Source of the DNA: JADHOX01 sp038120515
GTDB lineage: Bacteria > Pseudomonadota > Alphaproteobacteria > Rickettsiales > JABIRX01
Direction: 5' to 3'
DNA length: 64,000 nucleotides
NCBI GenBank assembly: GCA_038120515.1
Contig: JAYOLW010000002.1
Span: forward strand, 1 to 64,000
Shown here: positions 53,820 to 63,200 of the stretch, piece after piece
Numbering within the stretch: the stretch's first letter is position 1
Layout of the letters: each line of letters starts with the position of its first letter
Notes under the pieces: model-generated
What the model was told of the DNA's origin: nothing
Database searches by the model: none
The model's input: only the letters and a program-made list of their open reading frames with translations
Translations under genes and position numbers: made by a program

Positions 53820-55040
53820 TTAGCTAGCCTTGATATAATCAAGCACGATTTTTTTAAAATCAGATTTGATAGTATCACCAGATAATACGGCTATTCTCTT
53901 GCCATCAACAAACACTGGGCAAGCGGCTTTTTCACCGCTTCCTGGTAAGGAGATGCCAATATTTGCGTGCTTACTCTCACCTGGGCCATTGACTATACAA
54001 CCCATAACCGCAATTTCAACACCAGCAGCTTTTGGATATTGCTTGCGCCAAATTGGCATATTCTCATCTATGAAATCTTGAATATCTAAAGCTAATTGCT
54101 GGAAATATGTAGAGGTTGTTCGGCCGCAACCAGGACAAGATGTAATAGTCGGCCTGAAGCTTCTTATCTCAAGGCTTTGCAAAATCTCCTGACAAATCTT
54201 AACCTCTTTGGTTCTAGCCTCACTTGGTTTTGGTGTAATTGAAACTCTAATCGTATCGCCAATTCCTTGATTTAATAAAATCGCAAGCGCTGCAGAAGAA
54301 GCAACTATGCCTTTATCGCCAATTCCAGCTTCGGTAAGGCCAAGATGCAATGGATATTGACATTGCTCAGCAAGAGCTTGATAGACAGCTATTAAATCTT
54401 GTACTCTAGAAGTCTTACACGACACCACGATTTTATCAGCAGCCAAGCCAATTTCTTCAGCGTAACGACTTGACGACAAGGCCGACTCAATCAAGGCTTT
54501 ACGCATGACTAGCGAATTATCAAGCGGCTTTTCAAGCAAGAGATTATCATCCATCATTTTTTTAAGTAACTCCTGATCTAAACTTCCCCAATTTACCCCT
54601 ATTCTTACTGCTGCATTATTTTTAATAGCATGGTTGATAATAGCTTCAAAATTCTCATCGCGTTTGTTTTTAAAGCCAACATTACCAGGATTAATTCGAT
54701 ATTTAGCAAGTGCCGGCCCAAGATCTGCCACCTCATCTAACAGCCGATGGCCGTTATAATGAAAATCGCCAACAAGAGGAANNNNNNNNNNTTCATAACC
54801 AGCTTTTATCAACTCGTTTTTTATCTCGGGTAAGGCTTTAGCAGCTGATGAATCATTTACGGTAAGCCGGATAATTTCAGAGCCGGCATCACTTAATTGT
54901 TTAACTTGCGCTACTGTAGCTTTTATATCCTTGGTTTCAGTGTTGGTCATTGACTGCACAATCACAGGATAATCAGACCCCATAATCAAACCACCTATTT
55001 TAACTTGATGAGATTTCCGCCGAGTAATAATGTTCTGCAT
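53820..55040 (-). CDS. ispG: 4-hydroxy-3-methylbut-2-enyl diphosphate synthase
   Basis: 4Fe-4S enzyme of the MEP isoprenoid pathway. The N-terminal TIM barrel contains VIVQSMTNTETKD and PLVGDFHYNGH, the C-terminal domain the cluster cysteines in SCPGCGRT and GCIVNGPGE. 406 residues is normal. Ten Ns at 54782-54791 give four unknown residues between GYE and PLVG. The family needs only one residue there, which one added base would supply (GAA-A-TT-CCT), so the N run is too long. It converges on the Cys-tail gene with a 14-base gap and is divergent from pheT. Confidence 0.94.
   Translation of the reverse strand: MQNIITRRKSHQVKIGGLIMGSDYPVIVQSMTNTETKDIKATVAQVKQLSDAGSEIIRLTVNDSSAAKALPEIKNELIKAGYEXXXXPLVGDFHYNGHRLLDEVADLGPALAKYRINPGNVGFKNKRDENFEAIINHAIKNNAAVRIGVNWGSLDQELLKKMMDDNLLLEKPLDNSLVMRKALIESALSSSRYAEEIGLAADKIVVSCKTSRVQDLIAVYQALAEQCQYPLHLGLTEAGIGDKGIVASSAALAILLNQGIGDTIRVSITPKPSEARTKEVKICQEILQSLEIRSFRPTITSCPGCGRTTSTYFQQLALDIQDFIDENMPIWRKQYPKAAGVEIAVMGCIVNGPGESKHANIGISLPGSGEKAACPVFVDGKRIAVLSGDTIKSDFKKIVLDYIKAS
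54782..54791. other. assembly gap (10 N) inside ispG
   Basis: Flanks do not repeat. Frame is kept through ten Ns, but one base would also keep frame and match the family. Confidence 0.9.
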
Positions 55041-55121
55041 TAGAAGATAGTTAAATTATTTTATGGATTTTTTTATCCCGTGATAATATAAGCTATAAGC
55101 CTAAAAACAAGAGATTTACCA

Positions 55122-57497
55122 ATGAAATTTACATTAAGCTGGCTGCGAGAATTTTTAGATTTTAACGAGCCATTAGAGAAAATTTTAGATACACTTACAT
55201 TTGCCGGACTTGAAGTTGAAGAAGTTCAAGACCTTGGCGCTAAATTTGCTGGCTTTACCGTCGCAGAAATCAAAGATTTTACCAAGCATCCTGATGCTGA
55301 TAAATTAAATGTCTGCACTGTTGAAACAAATCAAGGCACTCAGCAAATTGTCTGTGGGGCACCGAATGTTAAAGCCAATATGAAAGTTATTCTAGCTCCA
55401 ATTGGCGCAGTAGTTCCTGCCAATGGCATGAAAATAAAAAAAGTCAAAATCCGTGGTGTTGAATCATGCGGAATGATGTGTTCTTTAAGCGAACTTGGTG
55501 AAGGCGATAACCACGAAGGTATTGTTGAAGTAGATTCCAAATTTGCAATCGGTACCAAAGCTGCTGAAGTTTTTGGCCTTGATGATACTTTAATTGAGCT
55601 TGCTATAACCCCTAACCGAGGTGACGCATGCTCTGTATATGGCATAGCAAGAGAGCTCGCTGCTAATAATATCGGCAAGCTAAAAACTATCAAACCAGAT
55701 AATGCTGAAGCAAATTTTGATAGTAAAACGACTATCACAAATCAAAATGATGCAATATTTAAACAATTTAACCTAATTGAAATTACTGGTATTAAAAATA
55801 CCGAATCACCAGATTGGCTAAAGCAAAGATTAAAATCAGTTGGGATAACACCAAAATCTGCTATTATTGATATCACTAATTATTTTTGCCTAGCTTATGG
55901 TCAGCCGATGCATTGCTATGACAAAGATAAAATCTCAGGCGGTTTTAAACTTGAGGCTTTAGCAGGCAATGAAGATTTCACAGCTCTAGGTGGTGAAGAA
56001 TATAAATTAGAAAAAGGTGACATTGTCATTAAAGACCAAGACAAGATCATAGCTCTTGCTGGGATTATAGGCGCTGAAAATAGCGGCAGCAACATTGACA
56101 CGACATCAATATTATTAGAAGCTGCACAATTTGATCATATATCTGTCACAAAAACTGGTAGAAAACACCAAATTATCACCGATTCAAGATTTCGATTTGA
56201 ACGAGAAATTGATAGCAGCAATGTTGTGCATTTATTAGAGCTGGCAGCTAGTATGATTATTGACATTTGCGGCGGCACAAGATCACAACTTATCTCAACT
56301 ACTGCAAATCTTAAGCAACCAGAAGCTATAAAATTAGCAAAAACAAAAATAACTAATTATCTTGGCGTTGAAATTTCAGAAGCTGAAATTGATGAAATCC
56401 TCACCAGGCTGAATTTTTTAATTATTGAGAATAATGCAACCAGCATCATTACAAGCCCTCCACCTTATCGGAACGATATCGCCCTTGATATTGATGTAAT
56501 TGAAGAAATAGCAAGAATTTACGGTATTAACAAAATTCCTGAAAAGAAATTTGAACACAAAATTATTAATAAAAATCTTGGCGTTAAACCAAGCTTTTAC
56601 GATGTCCGAAGAAAGCTTGCTGCTTGCGGCCTAAATGAAGTTACTAATTTTCCATTTACTGATCACTCAGACAATAATAATTTTGGCGACACTCAAAAAG
56701 CCATTGTTTTGTTGAATCCTATTAACGCAACTCATAACCAATTAAGAATTTCCTTAATTGGCTCTTTGCTAAAAAACATTAATCACGCCCAAAAGCATGA
56801 CCTTAACATGCAAAGCTTTTTTGAGTTTGGCAATATTTGTGTAAAATCTGAAGATACAATATCAGAGGAACAAAGGCTTGGAATTGTAAGAGTTGGGCCA
56901 AGAACAACAAAACAAGTTAATAACGAAGCTTCGGAATTTGATATTTTTGATATTAAAGCAGATTTAGAAGAGATTTTTCAAACTCTAGGACTTCCTGCTG
57001 AGAAAATCACATACAGCCCTACAGAGTGTGAATATTTACATCCAGCCAAAGCTTTTGCAATTACTTATGCTGGTAAAGAAATCGGCTTCATTGGTGAACT
57101 ACACCCGATTTTAAACAAAGCCTATGAGGTAAATGGCAAGGTTCAAATCATCGAGCTTAAAATAGATGAGATTAGACTAGGGGCTAAAAAAGCTAAGAAA
57201 TTCAAAATCAACGACTTGCAAAAGCTCGAGCGCGACCTGGCATTTGTTATAAGTGATGATATTGAAGCAGGAGCTTTACAAAGCACGATTATGAAACAAG
57301 CTCCCGAGCTTATCAGCAATGTTTTAATTACCGATGTTTTTAAAGGCAAAAATATCGAAACAGGATTTAAGTCTGTGGCTTTTAATATTAAAATACAGCC
57401 CGTTAATGACAATTTAAAGTCCGAAGAGATTGATCAATTGATCAATAAAATAATCAAACAAGTAGAAACTAAATTTAACTGTAAATTACGTTCATAA
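55122..57497 (+). CDS. pheT: phenylalanyl-tRNA synthetase beta subunit
   Basis: Large subunit of the tetrameric synthetase. Begins MKFTLSWLREFLDF, then a tRNA-binding EMAP-like domain (about 40-150; VTEIKDFTKHPDADKLNVCTV and ETIVCGAPN-like), B3/B4 editing domain, B5 (PPYRNDIALDIDVIEEIARIYG) and a C-terminal FDX-ACB domain (LERDLAFVISDDIEAGALQ). 791 residues is normal. pheS is not adjacent; upstream lies ispG on the other strand, so the usual pheST operon is broken. It is followed after 2 bases by the YihY gene. Confidence 0.95.
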   Translation: MKFTLSWLREFLDFNEPLEKILDTLTFAGLEVEEVQDLGAKFAGFTVAEIKDFTKHPDADKLNVCTVETNQGTQQIVCGAPNVKANMKVILAPIGAVVPANGMKIKKVKIRGVESCGMMCSLSELGEGDNHEGIVEVDSKFAIGTKAAEVFGLDDTLIELAITPNRGDACSVYGIARELAANNIGKLKTIKPDNAEANFDSKTTITNQNDAIFKQFNLIEITGIKNTESPDWLKQRLKSVGITPKSAIIDITNYFCLAYGQPMHCYDKDKISGGFKLEALAGNEDFTALGGEEYKLEKGDIVIKDQDKIIALAGIIGAENSGSNIDTTSILLEAAQFDHISVTKTGRKHQIITDSRFRFEREIDSSNVVHLLELAASMIIDICGGTRSQLISTTANLKQPEAIKLAKTKITNYLGVEISEAEIDEILTRLNFLIIENNATSIITSPPPYRNDIALDIDVIEEIARIYGINKIPEKKFEHKIINKNLGVKPSFYDVRRKLAACGLNEVTNFPFTDHSDNNNFGDTQKAIVLLNPINATHNQLRISLIGSLLKNINHAQKHDLNMQSFFEFGNICVKSEDTISEEQRLGIVRVGPRTTKQVNNEASEFDIFDIKADLEEIFQTLGLPAEKITYSPTECEYLHPAKAFAITYAGKEIGFIGELHPILNKAYEVNGKVQIIELKIDEIRLGAKKAKKFKINDLQKLERDLAFVISDDIEAGALQSTIMKQAPELISNVLITDVFKGKNIETGFKSVAFNIKIQPVNDNLKSEEIDQLINKIIKQVETKFNCKLRS

Positions 57498-57499
57498 AG

Positions 57500-58417
57500 A
57501 TGGATTTTGTCATCAACAAAATAAAGCTTTATTATAAATGTTTTGTAAAGGCTGCAATAGATACCATAAAGCATGATGGCATTGAGCATGCTGGCTATTT
57601 ATCGTTTCTTGCCATCCTGTCATTATTTCCATTTCTTGTATTTATCTTTTCTTTTGTGTCGCTAATTAATGAAGTTTATTTAGGCGAAGAGTTAGCACAT
57701 TTGATAATTGCATATTTGCCACATGTTGACGGGGCAAATCTAAATATTAGAATTAATGAAATTACCTCTGGTCCACCGCAGAAACTTCTAACTATTGCAA
57801 TTTTAGGAGCAATCTGGACTGCTTCTTCATCTGTCGAAGGCTTGAAAACTATTTTAAACAGAGCTTATCGAGTTCATACCCCACCTTCATACCTGTTTCG
57901 AAGATTTGTAAGTATCATACAGTTCTTACTTATTGTCTCAATTATCATCATCTCTATGACCTTTATGCTGATAATTCCAATTATCAAAGAAGCGTTAGAT
58001 AGCTTACCTGCGCTGCAGCAATTAATAGGCACGGCTAAGGATCTAACCATCATTCGCTATAGTGTTTCAATGACAATATGGCTTACCATTATTTCATCAA
58101 TTTATTACTTTATTCCAAACTTAAAACAGAAAGTTAGTAATATCATGCCGGGAGCCATTGCTGTTGTGATTTTATGGTCGATAATTAGTACATTATTTTC
58201 AATTTATATAAGCAACTTTGATCAGGTAAATTTAATCTATGGAGGCCTAGCCGGAATAATTGTTGCCTTATTATTTTTCTACCTACTTTCTATGGTTTTG
58301 ATTTTTGGAGCTGAATTTAATTACGCTGTTGAAAAAGCTACAGGCTTTAATTTTAAAGAAAAAGTTAAAGTAAAAACTAACTATAAAAAGAAAAAGCGAC
58401 AAAAGCGCTCTAAATAG
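57500..58417 (+). CDS. YihY/BrkB-family inner membrane protein
   Basis: 305-residue protein with six predicted helices. HAGYLSFLAILSLFPFLVFIFSF and AILGAIWTASSSVEGLKTILNRAYRV are characteristic of the family, as is YGGLAGIIVALLFFYLLSMVLIFGAEFNYAVE. A very basic tail (KVKVKTNYKKKKRQKRSK) ends it. Once named ribonuclease BN in error; the true function is not established. Begins 2 bases after pheT. Confidence 0.85.
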   Translation: MDFVINKIKLYYKCFVKAAIDTIKHDGIEHAGYLSFLAILSLFPFLVFIFSFVSLINEVYLGEELAHLIIAYLPHVDGANLNIRINEITSGPPQKLLTIAILGAIWTASSSVEGLKTILNRAYRVHTPPSYLFRRFVSIIQFLLIVSIIIISMTFMLIIPIIKEALDSLPALQQLIGTAKDLTIIRYSVSMTIWLTIISSIYYFIPNLKQKVSNIMPGAIAVVILWSIISTLFSIYISNFDQVNLIYGGLAGIIVALLFFYLLSMVLIFGAEFNYAVEKATGFNFKEKVKVKTNYKKKKRQKRSK

Positions 58418-58451
58418 GCTCTTTTCCTTTGACTTATCAGTGTTTTGCTAT

Positions 58452-58479
58452 AGAAAATATATCAATATATCTATTTTCT
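58452..58479 (+). promoter_or_regulatory. AT-rich inverted repeat before thyX
   Basis: AGAAAATA (58452-58459) pairs with TATTTTCT (58472-58479) around a 12-base centre, 9 bases before the thyX start. A hairpin here would hide the ribosome-binding region and could limit translation. AT-rich, so possibly chance. Confidence 0.3.
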
Positions 58480-58488
58480 TAAAGCATA

Positions 58489-59403
58489 ATGAAAAACGCC
58501 ATAAATACTCAAGAATTTGACAATTTTACAACAAAAAGAGCAACTGTATCAGAAATTGATGATTTACTCTACAAACAATTTCCAGTTTTAGATAAAGGCT
58601 TTGTAAGAGTAATTGATTATATGGGATCTGATCAATCAATTGTTCAATCAGCTCGAGTATCTTATGGGCAAGGCACCAAAAAGCTTAGACAAGATCAAGG
58701 TTTAATTAATTATTTAATGCGTCATCGTCACACTACACCTTTTGAGATGTGTGAGATTAAATTTCATATTAAGCTTCCGATTTTTATCGCTAGACAATGG
58801 ATTAGACACAGAACCGCTAACGTAAATGAATATTCAGCGCGTTATTCAGTTTTAGGAAAAGAATTCTATGTGCCATCAAGAGAGAATCTATGTACACAAT
58901 CAGAAACTAACAAACAGGGTAGAGCTGAAACTTTATCTGATAGTGAAGCAAATAGAGTTTTAGAAATTATTAAAGACGATTCTTTAAGATGCTATGATCA
59001 TTACGAGGAGATGCTTAATACTGATCCTGAGGGTAATATCTTAGACACAAACAGGCAAGGCCTAACTAGAGAGCTGGCTCGAATGAATCTAACCCTTAAT
59101 TACTACACTGAATGGTATTGGAAAATAGATCTTCATAATTTACTACATTTCTTAGCCCTACGTGTTGATTCACATGCACAATATGAAATTAGAATGTATG
59201 CAGAGGCTATGCTTGATATTGTAAAAGCATGGGTTCCACTTGCTTATGAAGCTTTTAAAGACTACCGAATGAATTCTTTCGAATGCTCACATAAAATGAT
59301 CGCAGCTATAAACAAAAAACTAAAAGGCGAAGATCTTAATTTCGAAAATTCTGGTCTTACTAAGCGTGAATGGGATGAGTTAGCGAAGAAATTTTCTATC
59401 TAA
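58489..59403 (+). CDS. thyX: flavin-dependent thymidylate synthase
   Basis: Makes dTMP from dUMP with FAD and methylene-THF, replacing ThyA. The signature RHRx7S is at residues 106-116 (RHRTANVNEYS), preceded by TTPFEMCEIKFHIKLPIFIARQWI, and LDTNRQGLTRELARMNL forms the dUMP site. 304 residues is typical. ThyX rather than ThyA is usual in Rickettsiales. Ends 4 bases overlapping the convergent aldo/keto reductase gene. Confidence 0.95.
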   Translation: MKNAINTQEFDNFTTKRATVSEIDDLLYKQFPVLDKGFVRVIDYMGSDQSIVQSARVSYGQGTKKLRQDQGLINYLMRHRHTTPFEMCEIKFHIKLPIFIARQWIRHRTANVNEYSARYSVLGKEFYVPSRENLCTQSETNKQGRAETLSDSEANRVLEIIKDDSLRCYDHYEEMLNTDPEGNILDTNRQGLTRELARMNLTLNYYTEWYWKIDLHNLLHFLALRVDSHAQYEIRMYAEAMLDIVKAWVPLAYEAFKDYRMNSFECSHKMIAAINKKLKGEDLNFENSGLTKREWDELAKKFSI

Positions 59404-60218
59404 GCTGCCATCACTGCAACTGACTCGATAAATTCTAACTCCGCTTCTGTAAGAAAAAAACTATCACAGGCTAAATCTTGTTGCATATGCGCTTGATCAC
59501 ATGTGCCAGTTAATGGAATCATACCAATAAGTTGAGCAAAGCGAAATATTATCTGCTCAGGCTCTACTTTATATTTTGCCGCTATCTTTAATATTTGTGG
59601 ATGAATTAATACATATGGATTTGCAGTTAGAAGCGAAAAACCCTGATATTTAATATCATGTTCCTGGCATAATGCGCGAATATTCTTATCCCAAGCCTGA
59701 TTGGCAAAACACCGGTTTTGCACAAATTTTGGTTTAATCATAGCTTTCTCAATTAATAGCTCTAGTTGCTGATAATTTACATTACTTATGCCAATTTCTT
59801 TAACTAAGCCCTCTTGTTTTAGATCCTCAATTGCTTGCCAAACCTCAAAATCTTCGGCTCCAAGAGAGGGGAAATTCATCGGACCATGCAAAATATAAGA
59901 ATCCAGATAGTCTAAATGCAAATGCTCAAGTGAACTTTGACATGATTGTTTAACCTGATCTGAAAAACTTGCAGATGGGTCATATGGCAATCTATGATCC
60001 TGGCCGCCTATTGAGGTAAATTTAGTTTGTACCCATAGATCTTCTCTTTTAAGACCATTATCTAGCGCCTCTTTTATTGCCTCACCGACTAAGGTTTCGG
60101 TATAATGTTTGGCTTGGTTTGCGGTATCAATAGCCCTAAAACCCGTTTTTAAAGCCAATGAAACTAAATCTTTTGTTGCTTCCTGCTTCCAGGCAGTTCC
60201 ATAAATAAAATTTTCCAT
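59400..60218 (-). CDS. aldo/keto reductase
   Basis: NADPH-dependent TIM-barrel oxidoreductase. The ATG at 60218 is chosen (MENFIYGTAWKQEATKD), as the 15 upstream residues of the longer frame are not family-like. Of the tetrad, Asp is in AIDTANQAKHYTETL (Tyr displaced by two residues against the usual DxAxxYxNE), Lys in WVQTKF and His in YILHGP. SNVNYQQLELL and RFAQLIGMIPLTGT match cofactor-binding regions. 272 residues. Substrate unknown. Confidence 0.85.
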   Translation of the reverse strand: MENFIYGTAWKQEATKDLVSLALKTGFRAIDTANQAKHYTETLVGEAIKEALDNGLKREDLWVQTKFTSIGGQDHRLPYDPSASFSDQVKQSCQSSLEHLHLDYLDSYILHGPMNFPSLGAEDFEVWQAIEDLKQEGLVKEIGISNVNYQQLELLIEKAMIKPKFVQNRCFANQAWDKNIRALCQEHDIKYQGFSLLTANPYVLIHPQILKIAAKYKVEPEQIIFRFAQLIGMIPLTGTCDQAHMQQDLACDSFFLTEAELEFIESVAVMAA

Positions 60219-60285
60219 TTTGAGCCAATAATCATTTTTTATAGTTAAAACGATAATCAACAAAAATCACAAGTAATTTTATTTT

Positions 60286-63200
60286 CTATATACCAGAACC
60301 ATAGTCTCTTTTTTGTGAATGCTTAAGATGAACTGCCATTCGCTCAGACATCTCATACAAGTCTCTAAACCTCTTCTCAAACTCCTCTATCGGTTTTTCA
60401 TAATTTTCAACAAAACGGATAACAGCAGCCCGAAACTCTTGCAAATTAGCATGTAATTTATTCTGCTCTATAAACTCACAAAAGCTAAATTTATAATCAT
60501 TAAAACCAGTTACAAAGGCTGTTTTTAATGCAGCATTATTTGAAAACAAAGATATTGTCTTCGTTGCTTCATCCTTCACCACATGATGAAATTTGCCAAA
60601 GATATGCGCCTCTAATTGATCTATTTTCTTATTTTGCATCTCTATCATCACTCTACTATCCGCTGATACTTCTTGCTGCTTACGTAACTGTGGTTTTTTA
60701 TCTGTCTGCTTTTGAGAAGCTTCAACGCAAATTGATTGAGTTGGTACAGTATTTAATTCTGAAATTGGATCTTTTTCTTCAATTTTCCTATGCTCTGTAG
60801 CTGCTGCATTCTTAAATTTAGCATCAGTAGCAGCTGGTAGTTTTCTAGAAGACTCTAACTTTAAATTTTGTCTAGGTTGTTGCACATCATGCAAATTTGT
60901 TAAAGTTCTAGTTTTGCCTTCATCACCCTTTCCGTGAATTTGCCCTTTAGAACTTGAGGGAGATTTTTGTTTTCTTCGGCTTTGTGTAGCTGTAATCCAT
61001 TCTTCTTCCTCATCTCCCTTAAGAGCCCTTTCAATAGCCGCCATATCTTCTGGACTAATTGTGTCTTTTTTAGCTTCAGGTTCAGAAGCTTTAACATCTT
61101 TTAATCCGGTCTGTTTAGCTATTACAGCAGATTTTGTATCTTTTGATACTAGCTCTGGTTTTGGCTGTGCTCTTTTAGGCGCAGCTTTTTCTTTACCACC
61201 GCCTCCCTTTAGTGCATTAGTGTTTTTTGTCTCTTCAGCTACCAACCACTCTGCCAATTGATCCGCTGCTTGTGCAGATTTTTTAGCTTGTGCATTAGCT
61301 TCTTCCTTATCTTTATCAAGCCTGGCTTTATGATCAGCAAAATTAGCTTTTAAGGCCTCTGGAATTAATTGATAGGCCGAATCTGTAAAACAGACACCTC
61401 TTAAATGTAAAAGATCAACAACATCTTTCAGCCCTTTTTCTGCAGCAAGCTTCATGATTGGAGCTGTGTCTGAATCAGCTTGCATCTTATGTTTACCTTG
61501 TTTACCTGATTTCTTTTGTCTTTCAAAAGGCTTTGATACACTTGTCTCTAGACTAAATTCAAAAGTAATTAATAAATCAATGACTTTTATTGCGTTTGAA
61601 TTAGTTAAGGCATAATTTTTAATGACATTTTCAACCAAAAACTCACCGGCATTATTTCGGACATCTGCTATATCAGGATAGTTTTTTAGCAAATAAAATA
61701 ACTCTTTAAGCTGACCATTTCTAGCACAATAAAATAACCTATCGGTAATTAATTCTTTAGGAGGATTATACATGCTGAGGCTTTCTGGAAAAGTTGCTGG
61801 TATTATTTGCAAAACCTGTAAAGCCGTTAAATCATCCTTTAGGATTTTTTTCTTTTTCTTGCCAGACCCTTTCGATATGAATAGAGCTTCTTTTATAGCG
61901 CTTAGCTCCTCTATTTGATCACTACCCTGATAAAGACTTGAAACATACTCATTTGTTAAAACTTCTTTAAGGGGCTTATCACCTCGGTCTAATATCTTGC
62001 GCAAAAGCTCATATCCGGGTTTGATTTTTTGCTCTGCCTGCAGTTTTACAAATTCTGACATTTCGGGATGCCCATCTGGTATCCAGCTCAAATGCTCTGT
62101 TTTAAAGACAACTCCGGCATTTACTAGAATTTGAGCCTCAAGTAAAAGACCTTGTGAAAGCGAGCAATATAAAGCTGAAACCGGCTTTCTGATATGCATG
62201 TCATAAGCTGGACTTTCTTCGTAATTTAAACCAACTCCATGGTCAACAAATAGCTGAAGCCACTCAGAGGTTTGTTCTTTGAGATCCTTGGTAAAAAGCG
62301 CAAGCGTTAAAGAAGGAGAGGCAAATTCCTGTAAATCCGGGTCGAAGCTCTTGCTATTTAACCAATTCCAAATATGCGCTAATTTTGCACTATCTATAGC
62401 TTCTGACAAATTAAATTCACCGGTAAGGGCTGGTGCGAATTGGAAGTAATGATTATAAAGACGAGTTAACTTTTCACGCTCATCGAGACTATAAGGGCCG
62501 TTAATATCTGCAAAAATCTTAAAATCCTCTGGATTATTTAGATCAATGCCGAGCTTAACTCGATTCATAATAACCTTAAGCGCATAAAGGCTATTTACGC
62601 CTGGCATGACATCAAGAGGCCTTAGGCCAAGTTGATTTTGAGCTTTAAGCATCTCCTTTACTGCTACTGAATGATTTGAGATTAAATAATTCAATATTTC
62701 GAATCTAGAATCGCCATTAATAAAAACCGATCCCATAACTAAATGCATAATATTTCCTTGCGCATTTGTTTGCGATATAAGAGATGGCTGAGCCTCTAAA
62801 AATGCTTTAAAGGTGTTTATGCTATCATTAATAATAGCATGATTGATGGGATATGCACGATCTGATGAGTTAAAAGATAGCACTTTCTCCATTATTGACA
62901 CAGAGTCCAAAATCGCAGCAACATCAAAATATCCATGCTGATGAATGAGTGTTTGATCTAACTCAATAATACTCCTTGCGTTTTTTACATTTTCTATAAC
63001 CGCTAATTGTGATTGCAGAGACCAGTTTTCTGCTCTTAAATACCAGTCTTTTTTAACCTTCACAAATTTATCTTTAAAAGCTTTTGCCTCTTCTTGACGT
63101 CCGGTAATGTTTAAAATTTGCTCGACAAAATTTATAAATATATCAAAGCCATCGCTTCTAACTTGAACATCTTTACCTCCATCTAAAGCAACAAGTGTTT

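Noticed and set aside
58429..58454. thyX promoter TTGACT/TATAGA
   Set aside because: Spacer is only 14 bases, too short for a sigma70 promoter.
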